Shown: positions 46,268 to 58,009 of the stretch, piece after piece
Numbering within the stretch: position 1 is the stretch's first letter
Layout: every line of letters begins with the position of its first letter
NCBI GenBank assembly: GCA_030278955.1
Contig: JAOANR010000015.1
Span: 23,928,064-23,992,063 of the forward strand
Source: Hygrophila difformis
Taxonomy: Eukaryota > Streptophyta > Magnoliopsida > Lamiales > Acanthaceae
DNA: 64,000 nt
Direction of reading: 5' to 3'
Notes under the pieces: model-generated
Database searches by the model: none
What the model saw: only the letters and a program-made list of their open reading frames with translations
What the model was told of the DNA's origin: nothing
Translations under genes and position numbers: made by a program

Positions 46268-47685
46268 TCAAGCAGCTGGAGGCCTGAGCACATGGTCGCA
46301 AGAAGTGTCGCGGGAAGATGGGGGGATGTACTGCCACATTGGGACTAAGCCATAGCTGGGGATGACAGGCAGTTTGTTTACCTCTGACAGGTACATCGGT
46401 GCATGTGGCGCAGGCAAGAACCCTGTCGATGGAACCTTCATTGCTTTCAGTTGATGCTCCATCCATTCTTTATCTGCCTTGAGCATCAGTTTCTCTTGTC
46501 GAAGTTCATTTTTCTCTGCCTGTTTCCAAATCAACATGACCAGATCCGGGCAGATATACAAAATTGGCTCTTCCAAGAAGGCTAATTAAGAACTTTAAGC
46601 AAATGATCGAATTGGCAGAAAACTACAAATGAAAAAAGACTTTTCACTAACAGAATTGTTTCTAACCTTCAAATTTTGAATTTCTTCCAGAAGACTCAAA
46701 TTCATTTCTTTGTATTCCTCTGATTCAGTTCTCAGCTGGTTCAAAACTCTGATGGCGTCGTTCAGTATAGCCAACTTATCGGTTTTGACAGGCTTTCCAG
46801 GTTCCAAAACAGCACACAACTCGGCGAACCTGCATCAAAGACAAAGAACACATGTATTGATTTTGGCATTCAGCAAAGTGATAAGAACAAGTCCACAACA
46901 TGTATTGTACAAATTCAGTGATCTGTAATACTAATAATAGGGGTGTCTGATGATAGGAGCACGTAGGAACATAAAACGACTGCGAAATCCAAACCTGTCA
47001 TTCAATTTTTCTCTCCGGATTCTCTCGCGGGATGCTCTGGTTGCTATTGGACCAGACGGTTTGCTATCGCGATCCCTACAGAACACAACCAACATAGATA
47101 GTGAAACAAGACATGTCTCCTTCAGTTCTTATCCAAATTTGTTGTCTGCTTGGAGACATTTTTGCTCTGCTCTAAAGTTTGACTTATGAGATTTCAATCA
47201 CTCAATAATCGTAGCCTTCACAATTCTCAATTTTACAAAAGCAAGACACCAAAATTCAATGATCAAAATCCTCTATGACAATTCACTTCTCTGTTTACCT
47301 CTTCCTGGAACATTCCTTTTCTGCACTTTCACTTACTTGTGATGAAGTAACACTGAATGAAGCATCAATATCCACACAGCCACTGCAATTGTAAGATACA
47401 AAAACTTAATGGTGCAAACAGAAAAGGGAACAAAAAATGATCAAATTCACAGAAAAGTAAGTCTCCCAATTTTCTAAATACAAACAGATCAATATTCAGT
47501 AAAAATTCAATAAAATTTAAATAACTTAATTCTGGCACTCGCCTCTGCAACTGCAGCTGATGGTTCCAATACTGATTCTCCGGCGTGGAAACGGAGACGG
47601 CAGAGGCTCCGATGACGTCGTCGAGGAGGCCTCCGTAGTCGATAAAATCCGGCCAACAGCAGCTCTCGTCGAATGGAGAATCCAT
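46268..47685 (-). CDS. bHLH transcription factor, subgroup IVc (ILR3/bHLH104/bHLH115-like)
   Basis: Five minus-strand exons: 47685-47543, 47382-47299, 47075-46995, 46829-46667 and 46519-46268, giving 240 residues. The basic region is TRASRERIRREKLNDRF (exons 3-4), with the helix-loop-helix through LEPGKPVKTDKLAILNDAIRVLNQL. A leucine-zipper-like coiled coil follows (EEIQNLKAEKNELRQEKLMLKADKEWMEHQLKAM), and the C-terminus DTSCDHVLRPPAA matches ILR3-type proteins. The first intron starts GCGAGT, not GT: the phase of exon 2 (SGCVDIDASFSV) requires it. IVc factors dimerise in the nucleus and activate iron-deficiency regulators such as subgroup Ib bHLH genes. A Stowaway-like MITE begins 159 bp upstream of the ATG. 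Confidence 0.92.
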
Positions 47686-47843
47686 GCGATGATTGTATTT
47701 GGCAGTGAAAATTTGGTTAATTTTGGTAAGGCCTCTGTTGCGAGGTAGTGTAGAGGAAATAATGATGCGAAGAAGAGCCAATCACAAAGTGACACGTGGA
47801 AGACGCCGGGGATATCAACAAGTTGCGTTTACCGCAAAAATAA

Positions 47844-48106
47844 TACTCCCTCCGTCCCGCCTAACGTGTCTTGTTTGACTTTTTGACACTATTTATTGTT
47901 TCACTTTGACTCAATTATATTGTATTTATATATTTGAAAAAAATAATCGAGTTGGGTCTTGTTAGAATCGTATGATCACGTAGTTTTAGAATATATAATT
48001 TACAAAAAATTTCATTGTGCATATTTTGAGATATTAGAGATTGAAAAGGTGCATTGGATTATGTGCAGAAGTCAAACAAGACAAGTTAAATGGGACAGAG
48101 GAGTAA
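47844..48106. mobile_element. Stowaway-like MITE in the bHLH promoter
   Basis: It starts TACTCCCTCCGTCCCGCC and ends GGGACAGAGGAGTA. It is very similar to the copy at 37032 (both share CCTAACGTGTCTTGTTTGAC), which suggests recent common origin. Confidence 0.85.
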
Positions 48107-48502
48107 ATTTAATTACTGGGATACGTCGACTGACAAGAAGGCTACAAGCGACTTTAGATAAGCTGTTGTCATTGCTTGTGTATGCTTTCGTTTTTTAAGA
48201 TTTATTTTATTACAATAATGGATGCCATCGTTTTCAATGTGATGTCTGAATTTGGACATGGTTTATTTATATTGAATATTATTAGTATTATTTTGTTTGA
48301 AACAGAGCTACAATTAGGTTCCAATCAAAACACAGCAAGAAAGGGTACCAGAGTATACATAGTTGGGCCGTGATTGAATTATGTTTTGAGGGGAAAATAG
48401 TATTAGAAGATCAAGTGGGACAGAGGAATAATTTAAGCAGAAAAATTGTTTTGTTTGAAACACGGAGACTTGTCTGAGACTTCTTAAAGAACATACGCAA
48501 CA

Positions 48503-48650
48503 TTTTTTTTACTTGAGTAGCCATTAAAGAAATGAGTGGTGAGAGCCCATTCCACATAAATTAGGGAACAACGGGGAGGTATAGGACAACGGGGGGAGGG
48601 ATAGGGGGCGGGTGAGGATTCTAACCCCAACACCCCCACCATATGCAACT
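48503..48650 (-). mobile_element. SINE, degraded copy, reverse orientation
   Basis: It begins with a T-run (the tail), then GAGCCCATTCCACATAAATTAG, a GGGGAGGGATAGGGGG block and a degenerate B box near GTGAGGATTCTAACCCC: the SINE body read backwards. Confidence 0.55.
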
Positions 48651-49042
48651 TTTGGAATTTAAGCAAAATATCTGTTGATTTTAAATGAAATTTGTCCCGT
48701 GGGGTTGTGATCTGTTTTGAATGAGGATAATGCTTTAACCGTTTTAATTCGTTATTTTTTAACATAAAAATGTTTTAAGAAACCCCGCGGCTTGGTTACA
48801 GTCCTGAATATCCCCATTCCTGATTTCCTGAATGTGCTATATGTGTATTGTTTGTGCTGTGCAGAGATTCTATTAATTATTGTCATATTTGTCCACCTTT
48901 AGTAATATGGAAAGAAGATCCCGTGTTGCCCAAATTAAATGCAAGATTTATGGCGATTAATTAATACAAAAACGTATGATGGGAAAATTATGATGCAAAA
49001 CGGCTCGTGGTTATACTGCTGCAACATTCAACAAAAAACGTG

Positions 49043-49165
49043 ATGATGGATCCAAATGCTTCTCTCCTTGACGAAATGAACACAGACGGCGGCATAGTCG
49101 GCCATGGCTGCGATGAGGATGACAGGCTATCTGACAAAGTTGAAGAGTACAGTGCACCATTTTGA
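49043..49165 (+). other. Short acidic open frame, unknown
   Basis: A 40-codon frame starting MMDPNASLLDEMNTDGG is richer in Asp and Glu than its surroundings. No family is recognised and no splice context is clear. It may be a gene fragment or chance. The rest of 48651-49700 shows no gene. Confidence 0.2.
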
Positions 49166-49692
49166 ATGACTTCGCAGCCGAGTGTGAAGAAGAAGACGAT
49201 GACACGATGTAGCTCTCTGTGGAAGGGAAAGCCGTGTCTCCAAAGCTAAGTGTTCTCAGATTAGGGAGACTAACACACTTTCGTTTGAATGTGTGACTAA
49301 GGTGAGTGCGACGATGATCGGATATTAATTATTATAGCACTGTAATATATATAGTCTACCCCGTTAATTGTGAATATATCACCCACCTTTTACCCTGATT
49401 CATCGCTTATGATTTGTTGCTTAGTAGAACTTATGAGGTCATGATACAGCTGGTGTTGGAGACCGGTGTGTGGGGGGTTGGTCTGCCTCACCTTTTGTGA
49501 AATGATGAGATGGGTTTCGTTCCTCACTCCTCAGTATTGCCAATTGTATTGTAGAGAAATGGATATATATATTATTGAGCAATTTAAACAATAAAACTTC
49601 TATATTCTAATTAATATTTTATCATACTTCGTGTTTGGATCTTCCGAGGGTGAGTGACTCAATATTTGTGTTTTCTGCAAGATTCATATCGC

Positions 49693-50263
49693 CAATTAAT
49701 TAGGGATGAAAACGGTACGGATACGGTCGGATAGTATCGGACACGGATATTATTCATATTTTTTTTCCGAATTCGGAATCGAATACGGATGGGCCGGATC
49801 GAATACAGTTTCGGATATTTCGGATTACGAATATGTTACGGATACATGACAGATATATGACGGATACGGATTCAATCGGATATAGATTATCAGATAATTT
49901 TTTATAATCTTTTGTAAAAATATAATAATTTTTATAAAAATTATCGGATAATTTGATATATTTTTTTAAATTATTGATAATTCTTAGTTAATAAATAATA
50001 ATATATTAATATATTCGGATATCCATATTTAAAATCCGGATAATATCCTATCAATTTTCGGATACGGTCGGATATTTTCTGATCCGGTCAAATATTTTTG
50101 GATACGAATACGAATTCGGATATTAAAATACGAATTTGGATTTTAATAATACGAATGCGGTATCCAGCCGGATAGTCGGATACGGATTCGAATTCGAATT
50201 TAATCGGATACGGCATCGAATCGGTCGGATATTTACCATACCGCTTTCACCCCTACCATTAAT
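49693..50263. mobile_element. hAT-like MITE rich in CGGATA/TATCCG words
   Basis: The element at 49701-50255 begins TAGGGATGAAAACGG and ends CCGCTTTCACCCCTA. The flanking octamers CAATTAAT and CCATTAAT match at seven of eight positions. The subterminal regions are dense in CGGATACGG-like words; the middle is AT-rich. No coding sequence. Confidence 0.8.
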
Positions 50264-50673
50264 CATGGTTTGATTTGAATATAACATCTGCATACACACA
50301 TCCAAAAAAATACTATATATTTGATCATATTGAATAAATAAGATTCAATATTGTTAATTACCAATTTACCATGTAAGTACTGTTTATGGATTGTGCCTTG
50401 TGCCTGGGTTACAGTGAATTTATCAATTTGTTGCATAGAACATTGAATTTATTAAAAGAACATCATATGTAGATACAAATCCATCACGTTTAAAAAAAAA
50501 ATAGTGTAACCAAGCACATGATTACCACATACAACATGAAATGGTAGGTAAATGGCACAATAGAATACAAAAACAGAATGTAATACATAATCAAATGTGA
50601 CATCCCACTCCACAAGTCTTATAGCACAAGTTGATGGCATAACTAGCACACGGAATGAAATATTCATCATATT

Positions 50674-51060
50674 GTTGAAGGGGAAATCATACTTTGATAC
50701 TCAAAAACAGACCATCACGAACAAGGGAGATTTGTAGTACGCAATGAATCACATTCTTAACGAGTCACACAGGGTTAGCACTTGAAATCAAATATTTATT
50801 ATGTTAAAGGGGAAATACAACATTTTGATACTGGACAATAAACCATCACAAAAGGGGGAGATTTATTAGGTAATAAATCACATTCAAAAATTGATCACAC
50901 AGTGCCAGTACATGAAAGCAAAAATTTATCATGTTGAACATGAAAAGCAGCACTTTGATACTGAAAAACACACCATCACGGAAAAAAGGAGAGTTGTAGC
51001 ATGTAATTAATCACATTCGGCACAAGTCACACAGACCGGAAAGGAGAGCAACGTATTCAT
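50674..51060. repeat. Tandem repeat, about 130-bp unit, three copies
   Basis: Units begin at 50674, 50803 and 50933 with GTTGAAGGGGAAA, GTTAAAGGGGAAA and GTTGAACATGAAAA. Each continues through TTTGATACT, CCATCAC, AATCACATTC and GTCACACAG. A weaker partial unit may precede them (50540-50672). Non-coding. Confidence 0.75.
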
Positions 51061-53242
51061 TATTATTACTATGATTATTATTCACCATTACGGAGTTGGA
51101 GATTTTTACTTTTAGGCGAACAAGAAAGTTACCCTATTAAAATAATAAAATACATCTATTTAGATATCTAGCAAATTTCATATAAATGAAAAAGTATTTC
51201 CTTACATATCTCCCCGAAATCTAGCCCAATAAAGAATGAAAAATCTGGATTCAAAATTTCAGTAGGGGGGAACTTTCGGATTGATTTTAGTACGGATAGC
51301 AGCGCCAGAACCATCCTTGCGTGAAAAAATGGATATTCAATTCATTTAACTCTCTTGCTAGAAAGAAAACAAATAAGGGAATTTTTATCATCACGCCATG
51401 AATCCCTAAACAAGGTGAGGAGAGAGAGTCTCGAACTCAATTGATGATTTCTAAACTTCGTCCCTGTCAACCTCTATTTCATCAACCGAAAAAGGAAAGT
51501 CAAATACAGATGAAGGATAAGGCTTTAGAAGGGCCTCTTGCCTCTAGCATAAAAAAAAGGAGAAGTCCTACTGAATCCCCATCAGACTAACCACCGAAAT
51601 TCAACCATTACTAAATTCCTAATAAGATATTATGTCATTAGTTAGTATTCAAAATAAAAATATTCGTTGATATTCAAAAGATCTGATTGCAAGTAGACAA
51701 AGAGATGGTTGAATCAAAATAATCTTTTTTAAAGTTTCATTTTCTTTTCCAGAGGTCAATATGAAAGCGGGAAGGAGGTCTTTTCAAGCTAAGCTCTCTT
51801 TTTTCGCTCTCTGCGTAGCTCTAACTCCAGCTTCCGTACATCTGGAGTTCGACTTTCTTCAAAGAATTAGTAAATCTGTTCCGACCAAAACGGGAATGGG
51901 CTAGGGTTATGAACTTATAATCTGATGACCGAGTCGATTCCATGATTATAAGTTCATTCCATTATTTACGCTATTTCTCAGACCTGAGACGAATAGGGAA
52001 GATTCGCACCCTCACTCTGAATAGGAGCATCTCAAAGTATGGGGCATTGTTAAGAAAAAGGTGGCTTTTCCCGGATGAAATGAAAATTGGATACATGTAA
52101 CAGGAGAAGGATTTCCCATTCCTTAACCAGAAAGATAAGATATGTGGCCCAATCCCAGGGAACAGTGAAGCTTCATAGGGTCTTTCTGTCCAGGTGCAGG
52201 CAGTCCGCATCTTCACAGACATGTCTATTTCACTGAGCCTCTCTCCGAGACAGTGCCCAGATCGTTACGCCTTTATCTGAATCGTGATACTATTTGGACT
52301 TAGTCATTTACATTTTGATGAACTTCTTTTAAATTTCAGCAATGCATGGAAGAATGACTCGAGAAAAGTCTTCGAGCTTTCTTCGCATGCTTGAGCGCCT
52401 TTCTATTAGTAAGGTTCTCAAAGGGCTTTCCTTTATGACTATAAACTAATCTAAATAAGAAGAGACTCATAAAATGGCAGAGGCAAATAGAGCTTTTGCA
52501 CATTTTCGTTAATCCATGAACATGATTTATACATCTCAATCGGAAAAAAATCAAGAGAAAAAGAAAGAATCGGAATTGATCGATAGATTTCTCGAAACAA
52601 ACGAAAAGGAAACGGAAGATGAAATAGTATACACGGGTAATAAATAGGAGAATACTAAAAATCCGATTTCTCAATTCTAATACAAGATACTTATTAGATC
52701 GAATGTACTTATTCTCTCGCTGTAGTTTTGATTTCTTTGATGCTTACTCTTATGAACCAACGAAATACCTAAGGTTTGATACATAATCAATTGTCCATCC
52801 TTTTTTCTTCCGATTCTTTTGAAAGCGTTATTCACATTCACTTCTTGAAACAGAAATCCCTATTGCTTCTTTTCTGTCTTTCTTTTTCGATGTCTGGTAA
52901 TTTACTTGAATAATGGGTCTTTCGTTTCAATACCTAACCTTATTTCTTTAGAGCGAAAGAAGTTGGAATGAAGTTGTTAATAATAGATTACCTAGAGAAA
53001 TAGGTAAAAGAAATTTCCACCATAGATTTAATAGTTGATCCATTCTCAATCTCGGTAAAGTCCATCTAGTTGCAATAGAAATGAACAAGAACAAATAAGT
53101 TTAACCTTTTATTTCTATGATCATAAAGTGCCTCTTTGGCCTAATTCTTCTTCTGATGATCGATTCAATCTTTGATCAAAAAGATATACCTTGGTTATAT
53201 TTCATCTCTTCAACAAGTTTAGTAATGAGCATAACGGCCCTT

Positions 53243-53350
53243 CGTGGGTGCGACTAACTCCCCGTGAGGTAATTCTATGATTTTCCAAGGTAAAAGAGCT
53301 CCTGACCAATTAGAAACAAAAATAAATAGAAAGAGAGTTCCAATAAAAGG
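53243..53350 (-). pseudogene. atpI: Plastid atpI fragment
   Basis: 36 codons on the minus strand read [20 protein letters not shown] and then [16 protein letters not shown]. This is an internal part of the CF0 subunit a (IV) of the plastid ATP synthase. The open frame continues on both sides into unrelated residues, so both junctions are abrupt. No start and no role in the nucleus. Confidence 0.85.
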
Positions 53351-54000
53351 GGGTATGCAGCGTAACACTGTCATTGCCCAATCATGGTAAGGTTTGAGAA
53401 TGCATTGTTTCACAAAGTTTTCCAAATTTGGCTATATATCTATATATATAGAATATAGAATCCAATTCTAATAGAATAGAGAAAGACCAGAGAGGAAGAC
53501 ATACTTCTTACATTTTACAATTTAGTTAATCAAAGCAGAAGGGAGGGGGTAGATCCACGGCTCAATTAGTGGTAAGAGAAGGGATCAGTTCTTCCTTGAA
53601 AAGTTTTTTGAGAAGATTCACCTATGTGATTGATGAATCAAAAAAGACAATTCACAATTCATGGTAGTAAAAAAGAATAATCAAATTGAGTTCATGGATT
53701 TCCCTAGGTTCATTTATGGACCAATAAAGGAATATCTACTCTTGAAAGCTCTTGAAAGGTAGCCGTTGCGTCAAGGTGTATGGATTCTTACTTTGACCAG
53801 GAATGCAAACGATCTATGACCTCTGCAAAAATCTCATAATCTATGGGTTCTACCACATAACAATATAAATAATGGAATATGTTCATAGAAGCAATAACCG
53901 TAAATGGACCCGAGTAGTTAGGCAACATTCAAATACCTAAAAGAGCTAGCTATATCAGAGCTATTATGTTGGAGTTGAGTCGTATCACCTCCCATCTATT

Positions 54001-54096
54001 ATGGGAGTCGCAATGGCTCTATTTGCGGTATTTCTATCTATTATTTTGGAGATTTATAATTCTTCCATTTTACTGATTGAAATTTCAATGAATTAA
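54001..54096 (+). pseudogene. psbH: Plastid psbH C-terminal fragment
   Basis: 31 codons plus TAA encode [20 protein letters not shown], then SSILL and ISMN: the single membrane span and C-terminus of the photosystem II H protein. Two residues near the end (IE) differ from the usual DG. The upstream part of the gene is missing, so the ATG is an internal Met codon. Confidence 0.85.
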
Positions 54097-55739
54097 ATCT
54101 CTAAGAGCCGCAAAGTCCTTATTTTTTAATAAAACATCAACCAGTTAGAACTTGGATTTCTGGCCTGTTCCTTCTTTCTTGTTTGCTTGACTTCCTTGCT
54201 ACCATCTTTGATTTCTTTCTACCTATCCTTTTTTCTGAATCGACCTGAAAGGCGGATTGCTTGATAATTGATATAGGATATTGATAAAGCCTAGAAGGTG
54301 ACCACGGCTTTCAGCATCTGACTCTAAGAATCAACATAATGGGCACAGTCTGAAAGCCCATTTTGGGGGGATTTGCTAGATCATTGATAGAAAATATATC
54401 TAAATACCAAATCCGACTTCGATATACTACCCGCAAGGTTGAAATATGGCAACATTATACTTAATTGAGTCATAAAAACCTATTCATAAATGGTAATATG
54501 AATTATTTAATCCATAAATCAACTGAACGAGACAACATAAAATGCTAGAATTCCAAACATTCAGTAAATCATGAATCAGGATATTATCCTCTCCCTTTTT
54601 AAAGGGGCAATATTGTGGTAATAATGTTACGTAAGTAAATTCTGGTTGTAGTAATTGTATTTGTTCAATAATGCTGATTGTACAGGAGCAGCACAAAACA
54701 TAGAGGGGACATAAACAACATGCTATACACAATACAAAATGTAATACCCGAGAATTTTACAGCATAAAATAAATAAATAATAAAGAGAACATAATAAATA
54801 AATAAAGAATCATAAAAGATGAGAAATGGAATTTAAATTAAAAAGGGAAACAAAATTCCGAGAACCCGGGAAGCCGAAGACAATTTAATCGAATAAATGG
54901 TTACACATAAATCCAACACAGATGGACTCAATAACCCGAGTCCAAATGTAAATTTAGATCCGAATAAAATTAGGATAGGAAATCGGAGCCCGAAGATACC
55001 CCGGAAATCGGAATCTGGGAACATAGAGGGATAGAAGTCCGAAAGAGAGGAGGAAAAGCGCGACGGATCTCACGACCCGCCCGGACCGGAGTCCAGGCGT
55101 GAGTGGCGCGCTGGCCGTGCGGTTGTTGGCCTTAGACCGCGCCACGACTGCGCCACACTGGCAGCAACAAACCAAGCGAGATTTTCTCGCCCGAACGCGG
55201 ATTTTTCGGCTTTCGGTTGAACATCTTTCGACTCTAGACTCTTAGAGTCAGATCTTGGACGCCCTAGGCCTTAGTTATCTATAAATAAGACCTCCGAAAA
55301 GCTCCGAATACGTTTTAAAACCCTACGAAATCTCTCTACACGATTGAAACCCTAATCCCGGAGTCGTCGGAGGCACGAAGGCAAGAGAGGGGACTGGGTT
55401 GGACGAAAATCCAAGGACTCCCGCCATCGTGGTAAGATCTGATCCCTTCCTTACCATTTGTAATTCGAAAACGAATCCTAATTAAACCTCTTTTCTATTC
55501 TAAACCCCGATCCGGACGCGTTGAGGAAAAACGAAGGATCTCGGAGGGAGAACGAAGAACGTGGAAGCCACGCCTCCGAATCATCGAGCCGAGACATCCA
55601 TAGATCTGTAAGTTAACTCTTACATGGTTTTGGGATGAATTAAAACATTCAAAACTAAAAGATTAACAAGAAATCGAAAATCTGTCAACTTTTGCTTTCT
55701 ACCGACGCAACAGTTTTGATGAATTTTTCCGAACCGTAA

Positions 55740-56420
55740 AACGAACTCAAACGGAAAAACTTAAAACACGAAAAATGTTCCTATGGCTTAGATCTATCTA
55801 CTGTAAATTTTCAGAATTTTTAGAGACGATTTGATATGTGAAAACCAACCGAAACCGAACTGCTTGAAACTAGATCTTGGAATTCGTGACAGAACTCTAG
55901 TTCGAACTTGTTGGTGATTTCTACCTTAGATCTAGACCGATCTAGGTTTGGCGTTGAACATAAGAGTTGTAGATCTATATGTTAAGAATACCTCCGTAAA
56001 ATTTCAGAATCTTTCGTGATGATTTGATATATGAAATCCACTCCAAACCGAACTGGTTTAAAATCGGATCTTGAAAACTGGACAGAACATAGATTCGAAC
56101 TTGCTGACGTTTTTGACTATGGTTCTAGGCCGAATTAGATCTTTAGCTGAACATGAAAGTTGTAGATAATTATCTTAGAAAGGTCCCTGTAAAATTTCAT
56201 CAAATTTGGAGTTCATTTGCTATGGTAGATCTCGAAACTTTTAAACTGCTGTGTGAAAACGCGGACAGATTTTTGGTCTGACGAAAATTGACGTTGTTGA
56301 CCTGTTTCGGTATCTCGGATCGAAAAAGTTAAAACACGAAAGTTGTTCATCTCGACATTGCCGAGTCACTGGTCAATTTTCAGAAATTTTGGAATTAAAA
56401 CTGATTTTTCACGAAATTTG
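55740..56420. repeat. Degenerate tandem repeats inside the solo LTR
   Basis: At least four divergent units of roughly 150-190 bp share AACA(C/T)GAAAGTTGT followed by a GTAAAATTTCAGAATTTT-like phrase and GATTTGATATATG or a variant. Confidence 0.6.
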
Positions 56421-56487
56421 GAGTAAACAGCGTTTTATAAACTTATATTTGCGAAACTTGTGAAATTTATGAAACTTGTTCAAACCT

Positions 56488-56824
56488 TGCGGGTTCGATT
56501 CCCCAAGGCGTCTGTGTCCCTGCGGGTTCGATTCCCCAGGATGTCTGTGTCAAACCTTGCGGGTTCGATTCCCCAGGGTGTGTTTGAGTTCTTGCGGGTT
56601 CGATTCCCCAAGGGCGATTGTATGTTCTCCTGCGGGTTCGATTCCCCAGGATGTCCGTGTCAAACCTTGCGGGTTCGATTCCCCATGGTGTGTCTTTCTG
56701 CGGGTTCGATTCCCCAGAATATGTGTTGATTCCTACGGGTTCGATTCCCTAGGATGTATGTGAGTTCTTGCGGGTTCGATTCCCCAAGGGCGATTGTCTG
56801 TTTTCTTGCGGGTTCGATTCCCCA
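56488..56824 (+). repeat. Ten-copy array of a tRNA T-arm/B-box word
   Basis: Nine exact copies of TGCGGGTTCGATTCCCCA and one variant (TACGGGTTCGATTCCCTA) are spaced 31-38 bp apart. Each contains GGTTCGATTCC, a perfect match to the Pol III B-box consensus GGTTCGANTCC. The spacers vary but recur in pairs (GGATGTCTGTGTCAAACCT / GGATGTCCGTGTCAAACCT; AGGGCGATTGT twice), so the array probably grew by duplicating blocks of several units. No A box precedes the copies. Confidence 0.95.
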
Positions 56825-57949
56825 AGAATAAATTATACTAGATTATATCGAATAAAAGAGGAAGAGTGAAATCCTGAAATACTTGAGCATTTTCCTTATT
56901 TAAATTATGCCTTTAAATTATGTCTTGCGATTATTTTATCATGTTGTAGAACAAATTACACTATGCACATGTTTCCTTTAAATTTAAATAATGGCTTTGA
57001 AACTCCTTAATCATGTTTGTGTTAACTTACTCAGCACGTAGTGCTGACCAAACCATTTTTATTTCTTTTTCTTCTGGAGTTGAGAATTATGCATCGTCAT
57101 ATGCATACACGGGAAGCTTGGGATGATATATTATATTTGAATTTTTGTATTAGACTAGATCTTGCATGAACGGGCCTGTCTAACCCGTGATTAGGCCATG
57201 TTGGCCCTATATTTAAATTCCGCTGCGATACATATATGTAAATATTATTTTTCCGCTGCAACTTTGATGTACTATTTTTAAATTGTATAAATGGGCTGTT
57301 TAAATGTTTTAAATTCTGAAAAACCATAGCCTTGCATCTCTTTAGCAAGCTCGGAGAAACCGTGTCTTGCTAGGGAGGTGCGGCGGTGACATCCCGACCT
57401 GGGTGACCAAAAACCGGGGTGTTACACAAAATGTAACTCATTCAGCCCATATTAATAGGCACGTATGGAGAAAACCATATGCTTGTAATAAAAAAGATTG
57501 GAGACGAACGAGACATTTAGGAGAGTGATTAGAGTTAGCATCAATGTTATATATTCCTAACCCTAATTACATATCACCAAAATGCTCTGTCCCAGCACTA
57601 TTATATATTGTCATCACACTCATGCCCTCCCTGCACATTCTGCACCCTACATAGCGGATGTTTGGGAGCGAGCGAATTCGCTAGTAGATAACAGATTGAA
57701 AGAGCGATTGTCTCAGTTATCTCTCCGAATCTGCTATCTCTCAAACGTCCTCATAATCTGCACCATAGCAGTATCCCTAGTAGTAAAGTTTACGATCAAC
57801 TAATCAAGTGATCAATGTATATGCACATCAGTACATGTGACATATCATGATGAATGAGAATTCATTTCCACCTCTACCAATTTCCATTTCCTATTGCAAT
57901 CCCATTGCTCATGTATTGCTATAGTTCAACTACAAGTTTTCATATCTCT

Positions 57950-57950
<1 letters not shown>

Positions 57951-57983
<33 letters not shown>

Positions 57984-57985
57984 CG
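57951..57985. repeat. (AT)n(GT)n microsatellite
   Basis: A run of AT dinucleotides followed by GTGTGTGTGTG. Confidence 0.85.
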
Positions 57986-58009
57986 AACCGTGATCTACAG
58001 TACTACAGT

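Larger units (their letters stand above)
51150..54450. other. Organelle-like DNA insertion (NUMT/NUPT mosaic)
   Basis: This block differs in texture from the rest: no MITEs, many short purine/pyrimidine runs typical of organelle spacers, and two short pieces of plastid genes (atpI, psbH) about 650 bp apart although these genes are not neighbours in plastid genomes. That pattern fits mitochondrial DNA with embedded plastid fragments, later moved to the nucleus. The ends are estimates. Only the two gene pieces are strongly supported. Confidence 0.55.
54735..57431 (+). mobile_element. Solo LTR (2,687 bp)
   Basis: The sequence 54740-57426 begins TGTAATACCCG and ends GGGGTGTTACA. It is flanked by the perfect 5-bp duplication CAAAA (54735-54739 and 57427-57431). 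A TATA box (CTATAAATAAG) lies at about 55279, as expected for an LTR promoter. Degenerate repeats with GAACATGAAAGTTGTAGAT and GTAAAATTTCAGAA follow at 55740-56420, then a striking 10-copy array (56488-56824). Such ends are typical of Ty3/Gypsy-type LTRs. No internal region or second LTR was seen, so unequal recombination to a solo LTR is inferred. Confidence 0.8.

Noticed and set aside
52336..52674. 112-codon minus-strand frame in the organelle-like block
   Set aside because: Composition is Phe/Ser/Leu-rich low complexity from AT-rich spacer; no recognised protein.
56460..56763. Two overlapping open frames encoding CGFDSP/LRVRFP repeats
   Set aside because: They are translations of the B-box array; the repeat spacing is not a multiple of three and the frames have no conserved protein logic.
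56488..56824. CRISPR-like look (18-bp repeats with unique spacers)
   Set aside because: Plant nuclear context inside an LTR, spacers of 13-20 bp that recur, and no cas genes.
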